DNA of 64,000 nucleotides from 66-474 sp050738155 (GCA_050738155.1 JBOHYW010000002.1:7317-71316), one strand, 5' to 3'; numbered from the stretch's first letter, positions 8,162 to 17,434 are shown. Notes: generated by a model from the letters alone, not told the origin. Program-made: numbers and translations.

Positions 8162-8661
8162 CGTTTGGCAGCCGCACGCGCCCTGCCCTTGCGCACGTCC
8201 CGTTTTCCGCCCGATTTTTCCAGCAGGCGTACACCTTCGATTACGATTTCGTGCGAGAGCGCCTTGCACATGTCGTAGACCGTGAGCGCCGCGACGCTGG
8301 CGCCGGTCAGGGCTTCCATTTCGACCCCGGTCTTGTGCGTGATGGCAACTTCGCAGCGAATCGCCAATTGCGTGTCCGACACGAAACCGGCTTCGATCTT
8401 GCAGCGTTCGATTGCCAACGGATGGCAGAACGGAATCAATTCGTGGGTACGTTTGGCGGCCATGGTGCCGGCGATCACGGCGGTGTCGAGCACCGGCCCT
8501 TTGGGCGATCGCAGACCGCCATCACGCAAGGTGGCGGCAACCTTCGGTGGGAAACGCACCACGGCCTCGGCCACCGCGACCCGCGCGGTGACGGCCTTGG
8601 CGCCGACATCGACCATGCGCGGGCGGTTGGACGCATCCAGATGAGATAGCTTCGTTGCCAT
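8158..8661 (-). CDS. moaC: Cyclic pyranopterin monophosphate synthase MoaC
   Basis: MoaC converts the MoaA product into cPMP. The 167-residue protein has MVDVGAKAVTARVAVAEA at the N-terminus, the catalytic region KRTHELIPFCHPL near residue 70 and GVEMEALTGASVAALTVYDM near residue 115. The start is at ATG 8661 (MATKLSHLD); a start 30 bp upstream is possible but unneeded. The Arg/Lys-rich tail RKGRARAAAKR is a lineage extension. The stop overlaps the moaD start. Confidence 0.95.
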   Translation of the reverse strand: MATKLSHLDASNRPRMVDVGAKAVTARVAVAEAVVRFPPKVAATLRDGGLRSPKGPVLDTAVIAGTMAAKRTHELIPFCHPLAIERCKIEAGFVSDTQLAIRCEVAITHKTGVEMEALTGASVAALTVYDMCKALSHEIVIEGVRLLEKSGGKRDVRKGRARAAAKR

Positions 8662-8687
8662 TACATACCAAAAGAGAAAGGCACTTG

Positions 8688-8787
8688 ACACGGATTGTCA
8701 CGGATAAAAGCGGACCAAGCCAAGTGCAACCACGGTTTCGCACGTGAAGCCACGCTTATCCGAATTGATCCGCCGTTATCCGTATCC
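8688..8787. repeat. ACACGGAT interspersed repeat, copy a
   Basis: The moaA-moaC gap carries an imperfect inverted repeat with ACACGGATTGTCACGGATAA at one end and TTATCCG-type arms at the other. Related ACACGGAT/ATCCGTGT elements are at 23855-23942 and 57705-57771. Confidence 0.6.
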
Positions 8788-8816
8788 AATGCATTTGCTG
8801 CCATCTCGACCAAGGT

Positions 8817-9863
8817 CTACCCGCCAATACGATACATCTCGACATGCTCCAGCACACCGGCCGCGCGCAATTCCGCGCGGCGTTCACTGTAGCGGTCGCC
8901 GCGGTGGCTCCAGATGCCCGCGACGGTCGCGCGCAATGCCTCGTCGGATTCGCCGGCTCGCAGCAGCACGCGCAGGTCGTGGCCTGAGTGCGCGAACAGG
9001 CAGGTATACAGCTTGCCGTCGGCGGACAGCCGCGCGCGGGTGCAGCCGCCGCAGAACGGCTCGGTGACCGAGTTGATGAAACCGACTTCGCCACCCCCGT
9101 CGCGAAACCGCCAGCGGCGCGCGGTTGCCGAAGGGTTGCGTGGCAACGGTTCCAGCGGCCAGCGCGCATCGATGCGGCGAACCAGTTCTGCACCCGGCAC
9201 CACCCGGTCGCTGCGCCAGCCATTGACGGTGCCGACGTCCATGTATTCGATGAACCGCACGATATGCCCACTGCCGCGGAAGCGTTGCAACAGATCGAAT
9301 ATCCCATCGTCGTTCACGCCGCGCATCACCACGCAATTGATCTTGAGTGGCGCGAAACCAGCCTGCTCGGCCGCGGCGATCGCCGCCTCGACTTCGGCGA
9401 GTTCACCGCGTCCGCCCGACATGCGCCGGAAGGTTTCGGGATTGGCGCTGTCCATGCTCAAGGTGATGCGGTTCAAGCCTGCGTCGCGCAGTGGCTGCGC
9501 CAGCTTCGGCAGCAACACGCCATTGCTGGTCAGCGCCAGGTCCTCGACGCCCTCGATCGCGGCAAGCCGCGCCACCAGATCCGCGATGTCGCGCCGCAGC
9601 AGTGGTTCGCCACCGGTCAGCCGCAACTTGCGCACACCCAACGACACGAAGGCGCGCGCGATGCGCACGATCTCGTCGAAATCCAGCCGGTCGCGCGCAC
9701 GCAGGAACGGGTGCCCGGCGGGATACGCCTCTTCCGGCATGCAATAGGGACAACGGAAATTGCAACGGTCGATCAGCGAAATGCGCAAGTCCGCAAGCAC
9801 CCGCCCCAGCGCATCCGGCGGCGCCGGTGTACGTTGCAGGGTCAGCGGTGACTCGGGTTTCAT
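8817..9863 (-). CDS. moaA: GTP 3',8-cyclase MoaA
   Basis: A radical SAM enzyme starting molybdenum cofactor synthesis from GTP. The N-terminal cluster motif is CNFRCPYC near residue 34, preceded by DLRISLIDR. The second cluster is CGGCTRARLSADGKLYTC near residue 270. The protein ends in Gly-Gly, as required for MoaA activity. The 348-residue length is normal. Its ATG overlaps the stop of the metallo-hydrolase gene (TGATG), so both are translated from one message. A 155-bp gap with an interspersed repeat separates it from moaC. Confidence 0.96.
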   Translation of the reverse strand: MKPESPLTLQRTPAPPDALGRVLADLRISLIDRCNFRCPYCMPEEAYPAGHPFLRARDRLDFDEIVRIARAFVSLGVRKLRLTGGEPLLRRDIADLVARLAAIEGVEDLALTSNGVLLPKLAQPLRDAGLNRITLSMDSANPETFRRMSGGRGELAEVEAAIAAAEQAGFAPLKINCVVMRGVNDDGIFDLLQRFRGSGHIVRFIEYMDVGTVNGWRSDRVVPGAELVRRIDARWPLEPLPRNPSATARRWRFRDGGGEVGFINSVTEPFCGGCTRARLSADGKLYTCLFAHSGHDLRVLLRAGESDEALRATVAGIWSHRGDRYSERRAELRAAGVLEHVEMYRIGG

Positions 9864-10684
9864 CAGCCGGCCTCCACCCGCACGGGGTGCGGCGCGTGCA
9901 GCGGATAACGGCCGTCCGGGGTCGCCACCTTGAAGCCGCGTTGGCGCAGCGCGTCGGCATCGGCGGCGCTGGAATAGTGGTACAGGAGCAGACGGTCGCG
10001 CAATGCAGGCGGATATTCGCGCTCGAGATCATCCACGCCCGTGTGCGACGGGTTGCCGGTCAACGCACAATCGTGTGCGACCAGGGTGTGTTCGTCGGAA
10101 TACGCCGCCACCGCTTCCGGAATTGGCCGGGTGTCGCCGGTCCACGCGAAGCAACCGCGCAGCGCGACACCGAACGAAGTCCCCGGCACGTGGTGGCGGG
10201 TCGCGAACACGTCGAACCACCATTCGTCCAGCCAGAAACCGCGCGACAACGCGACCAGCCGAAAGCCTTCCCAGAAATTCGAGCCACCTTCGGCGATCGC
10301 GTTGGGATAATCGGCGACCCGCGCCTGCAGGATCGGCACCAGGTTCGCATGCACGAACAATTTGACCTGCCCACGCAGGCCGTGACCAAACCACGCGGCA
10401 TGGAACAGGCGCTCCAGGCCGGCGACGTGATCCATATGGCCATGGGTGATGAACACCGCCGACGGCAACGCGCCGTAGCACCTGAGGTAATGTTCCAACG
10501 TGCCGGGACCGCAGTCGATGAGCAACACCGGCCGACCATCACGTTCCAGCACCGCACCGGACGAACCCAGATCGACCGCGCTGGCGGCGCCCGTACCCAG
10601 CACGTGCAGCGACCATGTGCCCTCGCCGCCAGCGGCAGGCGGGGGCGGTGTCGTCTCGCCCGGGTGCGCCGTGGATTTCTTCAT
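9863..10684 (-). CDS. Metallo-beta-lactamase fold hydrolase
   Basis: A 273-residue MBL-fold hydrolase. The metal-binding motif is HGHMDHVAGL near residue 80, the fold opens with LHVLGTGAASAVDLGSSG, and later ligands are in FAWTGDTRPIPE and HDCAL. The layout resembles RNase Z/phosphodiesterase-type members, but no specific substrate motif is recognised. It overlaps the kdkA stop upstream (ATGA) and the moaA start downstream, so it is embedded in the kdkA-moa message. A link to either LPS or molybdenum cofactor work is not established. Confidence 0.85.
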   Translation of the reverse strand: MKKSTAHPGETTPPPPAAGGEGTWSLHVLGTGAASAVDLGSSGAVLERDGRPVLLIDCGPGTLEHYLRCYGALPSAVFITHGHMDHVAGLERLFHAAWFGHGLRGQVKLFVHANLVPILQARVADYPNAIAEGGSNFWEGFRLVALSRGFWLDEWWFDVFATRHHVPGTSFGVALRGCFAWTGDTRPIPEAVAAYSDEHTLVAHDCALTGNPSHTGVDDLEREYPPALRDRLLLYHYSSAADADALRQRGFKVATPDGRYPLHAPHPVRVEAG

Positions 10685-11451
10685 GGACTGTTTCCGAAAG
10701 CGTGTTGATAGCCGTGCAGGAACGGCGTCCAGATTTCGCGATCCAGCGCCGCCTCGTCATGATCGCACGCGCCGACCTTCAGCAGCGAACGCTTGAATCG
10801 CGCAAGGTTGGCCAGCTTCCAGGCGGTGCCGATCGCACGAATTTCACCACGATCGAAATCGATCAACCACAAATCTTCGCCGGCCATGAGGATATTGTGC
10901 GCGTTCAAGTCAGCGTGATCCACGCCCGCAACGTGGAACCGCGCAATCAGCGCACCGACGCGTCCGGCAAGCGCGGCGTCGAGTCGATCCTGTGCGATGA
11001 TCTCGGTGAGCGTTTGCGCCCCCTCGATCGTGCGCGTGATCAGGTCCGCGGTGTAGTACGGCCCGCGCCGTCGGTAGCGCGCGGCGACCGGCATCGGCAC
11101 CGGCAATCCGCGCTGAACGAGTTCCGCCAGCAGGTGGAATTCCGCGAACCCACGGCTGCGAAGGCGGCTGTTCCACAGGTAGCGATCGCCCAGTAGCGGC
11201 GCCATCCAGCCACCACGCTGGTAGTGGCGCAATACGCACGGCCCCGCCTGAGTGTCGAGAAACGCCACCCCACCGCGTCCTCCAGGCCCCGGACGCATGC
11301 GGTTCTGCGATTGCCACCAGCCACGTTCGAACCAATCGCCGGTTGGAGATTCGGCAAGATTCGCGTCGAACACCATCGCATCGTTCCCGGATGCGACAAT
11401 GCGCGGGTCGACGGCAGGGCGTGCCCCGTTCGAAAGCGTCGGCGTATTCAC
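10681..11451 (-). CDS. kdkA: 3-deoxy-D-manno-octulosonic acid (Kdo) kinase
   Basis: KdkA phosphorylates the Kdo residue of the LPS inner core at the cytoplasmic face of the inner membrane. The 256-residue protein matches the family length. VLRHYQRGGWMAPLLGDRYLW is the typical N-lobe, the catalytic loop is HADLNAHNIL near residue 178, and the metal-binding segment is LIDFDRGEIR. It diverges from the GT9 gene with only 21 bp between starts, which suggests a shared regulatory space and joint expression with LPS core synthesis. Confidence 0.93.
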   Translation of the reverse strand: MNTPTLSNGARPAVDPRIVASGNDAMVFDANLAESPTGDWFERGWWQSQNRMRPGPGGRGGVAFLDTQAGPCVLRHYQRGGWMAPLLGDRYLWNSRLRSRGFAEFHLLAELVQRGLPVPMPVAARYRRRGPYYTADLITRTIEGAQTLTEIIAQDRLDAALAGRVGALIARFHVAGVDHADLNAHNILMAGEDLWLIDFDRGEIRAIGTAWKLANLARFKRSLLKVGACDHDEAALDREIWTPFLHGYQHAFGNSP

Positions 11452-11472
11452 TCCACCAGTTTAGCAAGCCCG

Positions 11473-12516
11473 ATGGCCGCAATCCCGCAAACCTTGTGCC
11501 TGTTGCGCACTTCCGCGCTCGGCGACGTCACCCACGTCGTGCCACTGGTACGCACGCTGCAGTCGGCCTGGCCAGCCACGCAACTGACGTGGCTGATCGG
11601 CAAACTGGAGCGCAAGCTGGTCGGCGATATTCCCGGCATCGAATTCGTGACCTTCGACAAAAGCGCAGGCTTGGCCGCTTACCGCGCGGTGCGGCGCGCC
11701 ATTGGCGCGCGACGTTTCGACGCGCTGCTGCACATGCAGGTCGCGTTGCGCGCCAACCTGCTCAGCCTGTGCATGCATGCCGACCGACGGGTTGGCTATG
11801 ACCATGCGCGCTCGAAGGACCTGCACGGGTTGTTCGTGCGCGAACGCATTCCCGCGCGCACCGGCGAACACGTGCTGGACGCGATCGGGAGTTTCGTCGA
11901 ACCGCTGGGTCTCGAGCAGACCACGGTGCGCTGGGACATCCCGATTCCGGAAGCAGCGCGTGCATGGGCGGCTGCGCAATGGCCCGACGACGGCCAACCC
12001 GTGCTGCTGATTTCGGCCAGTTCCAGCCACGCGCTGCGCAACTGGCGTGCCGAGCGCTACGCCACGGTCGCCGATCACGCGGCGACGGCGCTGCACATGC
12101 GGGTGGTGCTGACCGGCGGTCCATCGGCAGCCGAACGCGCGTTGGGCGACGCCATCCTCGCCGCGATGAAGACGCGGCCGCTGGATCTCATCGGCAAGGA
12201 CACCCTGAAGCGCGCGTTGGCCGCGTACCAGCGCGCCACGATTGTGCTGACCCCGGACGCCGGTCCGATGCACATGGCCAACGCGGTCAGTGCCAAGGTG
12301 CTCGGCCTGCACGCCGCCAGCAATCCCGCGCGTTCCGGGCCGTATTCCGACCGCCACTGGTGCGTGGATCGCTACGACGATGCCGCGCGCAAATACCTGC
12401 ACAAGAGCGCCGCCGAAATTCCGTGGGGCACCAAGATCGAATATCCCGGTGTGATGGACCTGGTGACGGTGGATGACGTGGTGGAGAAGCTCGAAACCTT
12501 CATCCAAACCGGGTAG
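11473..12516 (+). CDS. Glycosyltransferase family 9 (LPS heptosyltransferase type)
   Basis: A 347-residue ADP-heptose:LPS heptosyltransferase-like protein. It starts at ATG 11473 (MAAIPQTLCLLRTSALGDVTH), where LRTSALGDVTH is the GT9 N-terminal motif. The C-terminal domain carries LTGGPSAAE and the TPDAGPMHMANAV donor-site motif, followed by GLHAASNPARSGPY. The probable role is adding a heptose or related sugar to the LPS inner core, consistent with the divergent kdkA. Whether it is WaaC, WaaF or a Xanthomonad-specific paralogue is not decided. Confidence 0.9.
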   Translation: MAAIPQTLCLLRTSALGDVTHVVPLVRTLQSAWPATQLTWLIGKLERKLVGDIPGIEFVTFDKSAGLAAYRAVRRAIGARRFDALLHMQVALRANLLSLCMHADRRVGYDHARSKDLHGLFVRERIPARTGEHVLDAIGSFVEPLGLEQTTVRWDIPIPEAARAWAAAQWPDDGQPVLLISASSSHALRNWRAERYATVADHAATALHMRVVLTGGPSAAERALGDAILAAMKTRPLDLIGKDTLKRALAAYQRATIVLTPDAGPMHMANAVSAKVLGLHAASNPARSGPYSDRHWCVDRYDDAARKYLHKSAAEIPWGTKIEYPGVMDLVTVDDVVEKLETFIQTG

Positions 12517-12545
12517 GCGCGGCAACGCGCGCCATGTTTATCTGT

Positions 12546-12857
12546 CGCGCGCGTGGGGCGCGCCCACTACAGCCATGTGGATTGGGCTGAGCCTTGCGAA
12601 GCCCAACGCAATCGCGTGGGCAGTGTTGGGCTTCCGCCGATAAAGCCGGCGTCAGCCCAACCTACGCTTGCTTCCACAATCGCCAGCTCGATGAGAGAGG
12701 AGCGGGCCACGCCCGCAATGCTCGTCTTTCGCGCGCATGGCGCGCGCCCACCACAGCCACGTAGGTTGGGTTGAGCCTTGCGAAGCCCAACGCAATCGGC
12801 GGGCGGTGTTGGGCTTCCGCTGATAAAGCCGGCGTCAGCCTAACCTACGCTTGCTTC
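12546..12857. repeat. Pair of ~128-bp direct repeats with palindromic arms
   Basis: Copy 1 (12546-12674) and copy 2 (12730-12857) share GCGCG-rich starts, TTGAGCCTTGCGAAGCCCAA-like centres, the TAAAGCCGGCGTCAGC segment and CAACCTACGCTTGCTT-like ends with scattered mismatches. The arms belong to the GTAGGTTGGG family seen elsewhere. No coding sequence is supported in 12517-12942. Confidence 0.7.
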
Positions 12858-12942
12858 GTGGGAGCGGGCCACGCCCGCGACGGAAGCGCCTTGGTTACCG
12901 CACCCTTTGGCGATGCTTCACCGGTCGCGAGCACGCTCGCTC

Positions 12943-13344
12943 CTATGTGTGCGCGCCGTAATCCTGGTACGACTTCTCTTCCACCAGCCTCGACCCGAGC
13001 TTCACGTTGATCGCGCGCTTGACTGCCGCGCGTTGGTCATTGGTGTGGTAAACCTCGCGCGCCAGCTCGATGAAACGCGCGTCGAAAGCCCGGTCGCGTT
13101 CCTTCAGGCGGATCTCGTCCTCGATCCCCCACAGCGCTTCATTGATGCGTTTCAACTCCGCACGCTCGGCGGAAATGTCGGTGCGCGACGCGGGATCGCG
13201 CGTCCACAGACCATCCAGCAATTGCAACTCGTCGCGTACGTTGGCCAGCTTGGCCGCATCGCCAATGCGTTCAGACTTGATTTCGAGAATCGTGATCTTG
13301 TCGATCAGTTCGCCGTGGGAAATCGGCGCCGATATCAGGCTCAT
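12943..13344 (-). CDS. DUF6165 family protein
   Basis: A 133-residue soluble helical protein starting MSLISAPISHGELIDKITIL. It is recognised as the DUF6165 type often found near LPS or glycan genes of Xanthomonadales; its function is unknown. It is rich in charged helices (SERAELKRINEALWGIEDEI) and a central leucine-rich amphipathic stretch suggests a coiled coil. The ATG at 13344 was chosen because the longer upstream reading has no family similarity and runs over the promoter of the divergent DJ-1 gene. Confidence 0.75.
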   Translation of the reverse strand: MSLISAPISHGELIDKITILEIKSERIGDAAKLANVRDELQLLDGLWTRDPASRTDISAERAELKRINEALWGIEDEIRLKERDRAFDARFIELAREVYHTNDQRAAVKRAINVKLGSRLVEEKSYQDYGAHT

Positions 13345-13492
13345 GCTCGTTCGCTCGGGAATCATTCGGAAAGGTGTATGCAGACTAACGGCGCCGCGCG
13401 GATTGCACACTCCCGGCTTGCATTTTTTCGCGTTTGTCCCAAGTTCCAAAACAGGTTCGCAAGCAAGGAACGACGTTTCCGGGAGCATTTCG

Positions 13493-14191
13493 ATGAAAAT
13501 TCTGATGATAGTTACCTCACATGGCCAGCTCGGTGAAACCGGCAAATCCACCGGGCTATGGCTGGAAGAACTCGCCAGTCCGTACTATGTTTTCAAGGGT
13601 GCCGGCGCCGAAATCACGCTGGCATCGCCCGCCGGCGGGCAGCCACCGGTTGATCCGGGCAGCGAACAAACCGGCAACCAGACCGAAGCCACCAAACGCT
13701 TCCAGGCCGACGGCGAAGCCATGCAGGCACTCGCGAATACCCACAAGTTGGCGGATATCGACCCCGATACCTACGACGCGGTGTTTTATCCGGGCGGCCA
13801 TGGTCCATTGTGGGATCTGGCGGACAACCAGGATTCGCTGCACGTGATCGAAAGCTTGTACGCGGCCGGCAAACCGGTCGCGGCGATTTGCCACGGCCCG
13901 GCGGCACTGCGCGACGCGCGCGGGCCTTACGGATTACCGCTGCTGCGCGGCAAGGCCGTCACCGGGTTTTCCGATTCCGAGGAGCAGGCCGCGGGTCTCG
14001 TGGATGTCGTGCCGTTCCTGATCGAGGACATGTTGAAGGAAAGCGGCGCGGAGTATTCGAAAGCCGCGGACGGACAGGCACACGTCGTCACGTCCGGTAA
14101 CCTCATCACCGGCCAGAACCCGGCATCGTCGGCCGGTGCCGCGAAAGCCGTCCTGCAACAGTTGCGCCAACCGGCCACGAAAGCGGCTTGA
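13493..14191 (+). CDS. DJ-1/PfpI family protein (Hsp31-like glutamine amidotransferase fold)
   Basis: A 232-residue DJ-1/PfpI superfamily protein. YDAVFYPGGHGPLWDL near residue 88 and the nucleophile elbow AAICHGPAAL near residue 128 place the reactive Cys; LWLEELASPYYVF near residue 25 is typical of the HchA/Hsp31-like glyoxalase III or chaperone group. The ATG at 13493 follows a CGGGAG ribosome-binding site. The role is probably protein or glyoxal stress repair, by family. Confidence 0.9.
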   Translation: MKILMIVTSHGQLGETGKSTGLWLEELASPYYVFKGAGAEITLASPAGGQPPVDPGSEQTGNQTEATKRFQADGEAMQALANTHKLADIDPDTYDAVFYPGGHGPLWDLADNQDSLHVIESLYAAGKPVAAICHGPAALRDARGPYGLPLLRGKAVTGFSDSEEQAAGLVDVVPFLIEDMLKESGAEYSKAADGQAHVVTSGNLITGQNPASSAGAAKAVLQQLRQPATKAA

Positions 14192-14303
14192 GTGGCAGCT
14201 GGCGACCACGCCCGCTTCGTCTTGACCGTTGCACAATGCCCCCGATTCCCGGCGCACCGGCAGGAGACACGGGATCGGGCCGCGGCTGGGAGCTTCCGAC
14301 GAG

Positions 14304-14624
14304 TCAACGATGGTGCGACGTTTCGGAAAACCGGCTGTCGCTGCGATCCGCCTGCCGGGATGCATGATCATCCGCGGCGGGTTGGTCTTGCCCGCGCTTG
14401 GCACCGGACGCCCGCAGCTCGTCCCTGAACTGATTCAGTTGCTTCTGGAGCGCGTCCAATTGCACGGTATGCCTGTGCAACGCCGCCATGACCGCCCATA
14501 ACAGCACGCATAGCACGACAAGCAAGATGCCGATATCGGTGATGGTCATTTCGTGATTCCCCAAACGGCGTGCCGTTGGAACAAGAAGCGCGTACCTGCC
14601 ATGCACTGCGATGTTTTCGGTCAT
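14304..14624 (-). CDS. Small single-pass membrane protein, unknown function
   Basis: A predicted 106-residue protein with one hydrophobic segment (ITDIGILLVVLCVLLWAVMA, around residues 28-47) and a charged, probably coiled-coil tail (LDALQKQLNQFRDELR). The ATG at 14624 has a strong AAGGGAGG site 8 bp upstream; a second in-frame ATG at 14549 also has a fair site (GGGGAA) and begins just before the membrane segment. No family is recognised. Confidence 0.5.
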   Translation of the reverse strand: MTENIAVHGRYALLVPTARRLGNHEMTITDIGILLVVLCVLLWAVMAALHRHTVQLDALQKQLNQFRDELRASGAKRGQDQPAADDHASRQADRSDSRFSETSHHR

Positions 14625-15054
14625 CGCCGTGCCTCCCTTCACCTGTAATTGTATGCAATTTCCACGCCACAACCAATCCTCGGGGTGGTGGCCGTGCGGC
14701 CGTGCAAGGACTACCTGAACGGCGCAGTGCGGCGACGACCGCGACATTGTTCAGACGGTATACGTGCACAACACGGCAACCTGGTGACAATGCGAACGCC
14801 GCCACGAGCGGACCCCAATGTGTCGCAGCCAGTATCACGCTGCACGGTTTGCTCCAGGCGAAACGTTGCCATCGACAAATGCTTGCATGAATCATTCATA
14901 TGTCTCACGAATTAATTGATTATTCATGAACACCGGAACATTCGTGAATGGGTTTCACCGACATTTCCATTGCGTAAAAATATTGCAAGATATTCAGCAG
15001 TAGTTTCAGCGGTCATCCCGATACTGAGCATCCGAAAACAGGGCACAATATTGG
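14625..15054. other. AT-rich intergenic region upstream of the polysaccharide locus
   Basis: The 430 bp contain no credible gene. From about 14870 to 15010 the sequence is markedly AT-rich for this genome, with repeated ATTCAT/ATGAAT motifs (TGAATCATTCATATG, GATTATTCATGAAC) and an AAAAATATTGCAAGATATTC stretch. This is where the promoter of the WecA-like gene at 15055 should lie. No specific regulator site can be named. Confidence 0.4.
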
Positions 15055-16146
15055 ATGGATCCCGCTGTGCACACGATTTTGTCGGCATGCCTGGTGTCAT
15101 TCGGAGCTTCGACCCTCGGCCTGTTCGCGCTGGTGCCGGCCAGCAAGTCGATGGGTCTACTCGACTACCCTGATTACCGCAAGCGACACGAGTTCGCGAC
15201 ACCATTGGTGGGTGGACTGTCGATTTTCTTCGGGTTGTTGGCCGGGTGGTTGTGGCTGGGAATGTCAGGCCGGTTCGACGACGTCATACTTGCCACGGCC
15301 TGCGTGTTGCTGGCGCTGGGCGCCCTCGATGACCGCTTCGGGTTGCGCGTCAGTGTACGTGTTGCCGTGCAGATCGGCGCAATCCTCGTCGTGGTATTCA
15401 CGACCGGCGTGTACGTGCATTCACTCGGGATGCTGCACGGGCACGTACTCAGGCTCGGATGGCTGGGGATTCCCTTCACCATCTTTGCCGTGATCGGCCT
15501 GATCAACGCTTTCAACCTCATGGACGGCATTGATGGCTTGGCCGGCTGCCTCGCGCTGGTCAGCGCCACCTCTATTCTGCTGCTGGCTTCGCGCGTTCCC
15601 ACTTACGTGACGGCGCTGGTGCTGCTGCTTGCCGTCGCGCTGTATCCCTACCTCATCGCCAACCTCGGCTTGCTCGGCCGCAAGAGCAAGGTGTTCCTCG
15701 GCGATGCCGGCAGCGTGGTGCTGGGCTATATCATTGCCTGGGCGCTGATCTACCTGAGCCAAAGCGCACCACGCCAGATTTCGCCGGGCCTGGTGTTGTG
15801 GTGCGTGGCCCTCCCCGTCTTCGACACGCTGGCGGTGATATACCGCCGACTGCAGCGCGGCGTGTCGCCGTTCACGCCAGACCGCACGCATGTGCACCAC
15901 TTGTTGATGAACGCAGGCCTGGGCTCACGCACGACGCTGCTCTGCCTGATCGCGTTTGCAGCGGCCTTGCCATTCGTCGGCGTCGGCGTCCACAAGGCAT
16001 TTGGCCCGATCGCGAACTTCGTGGCATTCGTCGTGGTATTGGCTCTGTATATAGCCGCCACCACACGGCTTTCGAAATCACAGGAAAAGCCGCAACCACG
16101 AGGTCCTTTTCAGGTACAACAAGTACCCGTCGAAAGGAAGCATTGA
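15055..16146 (+). CDS. WecA/TagO-like undecaprenyl-phosphate glycosyl-1-phosphate transferase
   Basis: A multi-pass inner membrane enzyme of the MraY/WecA family that loads the first sugar-1-phosphate onto undecaprenyl phosphate. The 363-residue protein has about ten hydrophobic segments. Family motifs in order are RKRHEFATPLVGG, the Asp pair ALDDRFG, NAFNLMDGIDGLAG, FLGDAGS and the C-terminal RTHVHHLL. The length fits WecA. As the first gene of the polysaccharide locus it is the probable initiating transferase. The exact sugar (GlcNAc or other) is not visible. No strong Shine-Dalgarno precedes the ATG. Confidence 0.92.
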   Translation: MDPAVHTILSACLVSFGASTLGLFALVPASKSMGLLDYPDYRKRHEFATPLVGGLSIFFGLLAGWLWLGMSGRFDDVILATACVLLALGALDDRFGLRVSVRVAVQIGAILVVVFTTGVYVHSLGMLHGHVLRLGWLGIPFTIFAVIGLINAFNLMDGIDGLAGCLALVSATSILLLASRVPTYVTALVLLLAVALYPYLIANLGLLGRKSKVFLGDAGSVVLGYIIAWALIYLSQSAPRQISPGLVLWCVALPVFDTLAVIYRRLQRGVSPFTPDRTHVHHLLMNAGLGSRTTLLCLIAFAAALPFVGVGVHKAFGPIANFVAFVVVLALYIAATTRLSKSQEKPQPRGPFQVQQVPVERKH

Positions 16147-16258
16147 GGGACCTCTGAGCAACCTGCTGCGCCTGGCCAGCTTGCGGCTTTCTTGCAACGG
16201 TTCTTCAAACGCTCCCGGATGCATGACGCCGCAATATGTATTGGCGCCGTGCACTCCG

Positions 16259-17434
16259 TCAAACCGCGGGTTTGACCTTCGCTCCCGTCAGCAACTCGCG
16301 ATAAATCTCCAGCGTGCGTCGTATGACGATGCGTTCGTCGAATTTGGCCAATACTTTTGCGCGTGCCGCCTCGCCCAGCCGTGCCGCCAGCGGTCGCGAG
16401 TCGAGCAGGCGCGCGATCGCGCGCGCCAGTGCGCCCGAATCGCGTGGTGGTATCAACAGGCCGTCTACCTCGTCAGTCACCACCTCGCGGCAGCCCGGCA
16501 TGTCGGTGGTAACCAGCGGCAGCCCGCAGGCAGCAGCTTCGGTGAGCGACGTCGGCAGGCCCTCGCGGTAGTAGCTTGGCAACACCACGATGTCCACCGA
16601 CGCATACAGCGCGGACATGTCGCCGACGTGCCCAAGCCATTCGAATACGCCTTGGTTCACCCATTCGCGCAGCGTCGCTTCCGGTACCGCCGCCGGGTTT
16701 CCCGGGTCAGGCATCCCGGCGAGCAGGAAGCGAACCTTGCGGCCTTGCGCTTGCAGGGTTTGCGCCGCCTGCGCGTATTCGGCAATGCCCTTCTCCCACA
16801 GCAGCCGCGCGGCGAGCAGCACGCATGGCTGCGAATCGTTGGAATCATTATTGGTTGCCCTGCGCTGCGCGATGCGTGGCGCAAACCGCGTGCAGTCGAC
16901 GCCGGCGCCGGGTATCAAATCCACGCAGCGGGCTTCGGCCAATTTGAATTTGACGAACGCCGCCTGGTCGTCCGGATTCTGCAGGACCAACCGGGCAGCC
17001 CGGCCGCGCAGGGCGGAACGCAACATCGCACGCACCACCGGACGCAGCAGCCGCGCCTTGCGGTCGCTGCTCGCGAACACATAGCCGAGTCCATCCACCG
17101 CGTTGATGCGCGCCCGCACGCGTGCCAGCCGCGCCGCCAGCGACCCGTATGCCGCGCTCTTGATCGTGAAGTTGTGGATCAATGCCGGCCGTTCGCGTCG
17201 CAACAGGCGCGTCAACCGCAGCAACAATGCAGCCTCGCGCAGCGGGTTGATGCTGCGCCGGTCCATCTGCAGCGGCCGCCAGCGCAATCCCAATGCGCGC
17301 AGGCGCGCACCGTATTCTCCCGGCGGCGACACCAGCAGGACCTCGTAGCCCGCCGCTTGCAGCGCCAAGGCCAGCGAGCGTCGAAAGTTGTAAAGGTACC
17401 AATCCGTATTGGCGAACAGCAGAATCTTCTTCAT
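16259..17434 (-). CDS. GT4-family glycosyltransferase
   Basis: A 391-residue GT-B enzyme starting MKKILLFANTDWYLYNFRRS, typical of polysaccharide GT4 enzymes. The donor-binding C-terminal domain carries LLAARLLWEKGIAEY, the loop YYREGLPTSLTEAAACGLPLV near residue 305 with its E-x7-E motif, and TTDMPGCREVV. A TTG or ATG further upstream (17470) would add 12 residues with no homology. It is convergent with the WecA-like gene and upstream of the locus core, so it probably adds a sugar to the lipid-linked repeat unit. Confidence 0.9.
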   Translation of the reverse strand: MKKILLFANTDWYLYNFRRSLALALQAAGYEVLLVSPPGEYGARLRALGLRWRPLQMDRRSINPLREAALLLRLTRLLRRERPALIHNFTIKSAAYGSLAARLARVRARINAVDGLGYVFASSDRKARLLRPVVRAMLRSALRGRAARLVLQNPDDQAAFVKFKLAEARCVDLIPGAGVDCTRFAPRIAQRRATNNDSNDSQPCVLLAARLLWEKGIAEYAQAAQTLQAQGRKVRFLLAGMPDPGNPAAVPEATLREWVNQGVFEWLGHVGDMSALYASVDIVVLPSYYREGLPTSLTEAAACGLPLVTTDMPGCREVVTDEVDGLLIPPRDSGALARAIARLLDSRPLAARLGEAARAKVLAKFDERIVIRRTLEIYRELLTGAKVKPAV

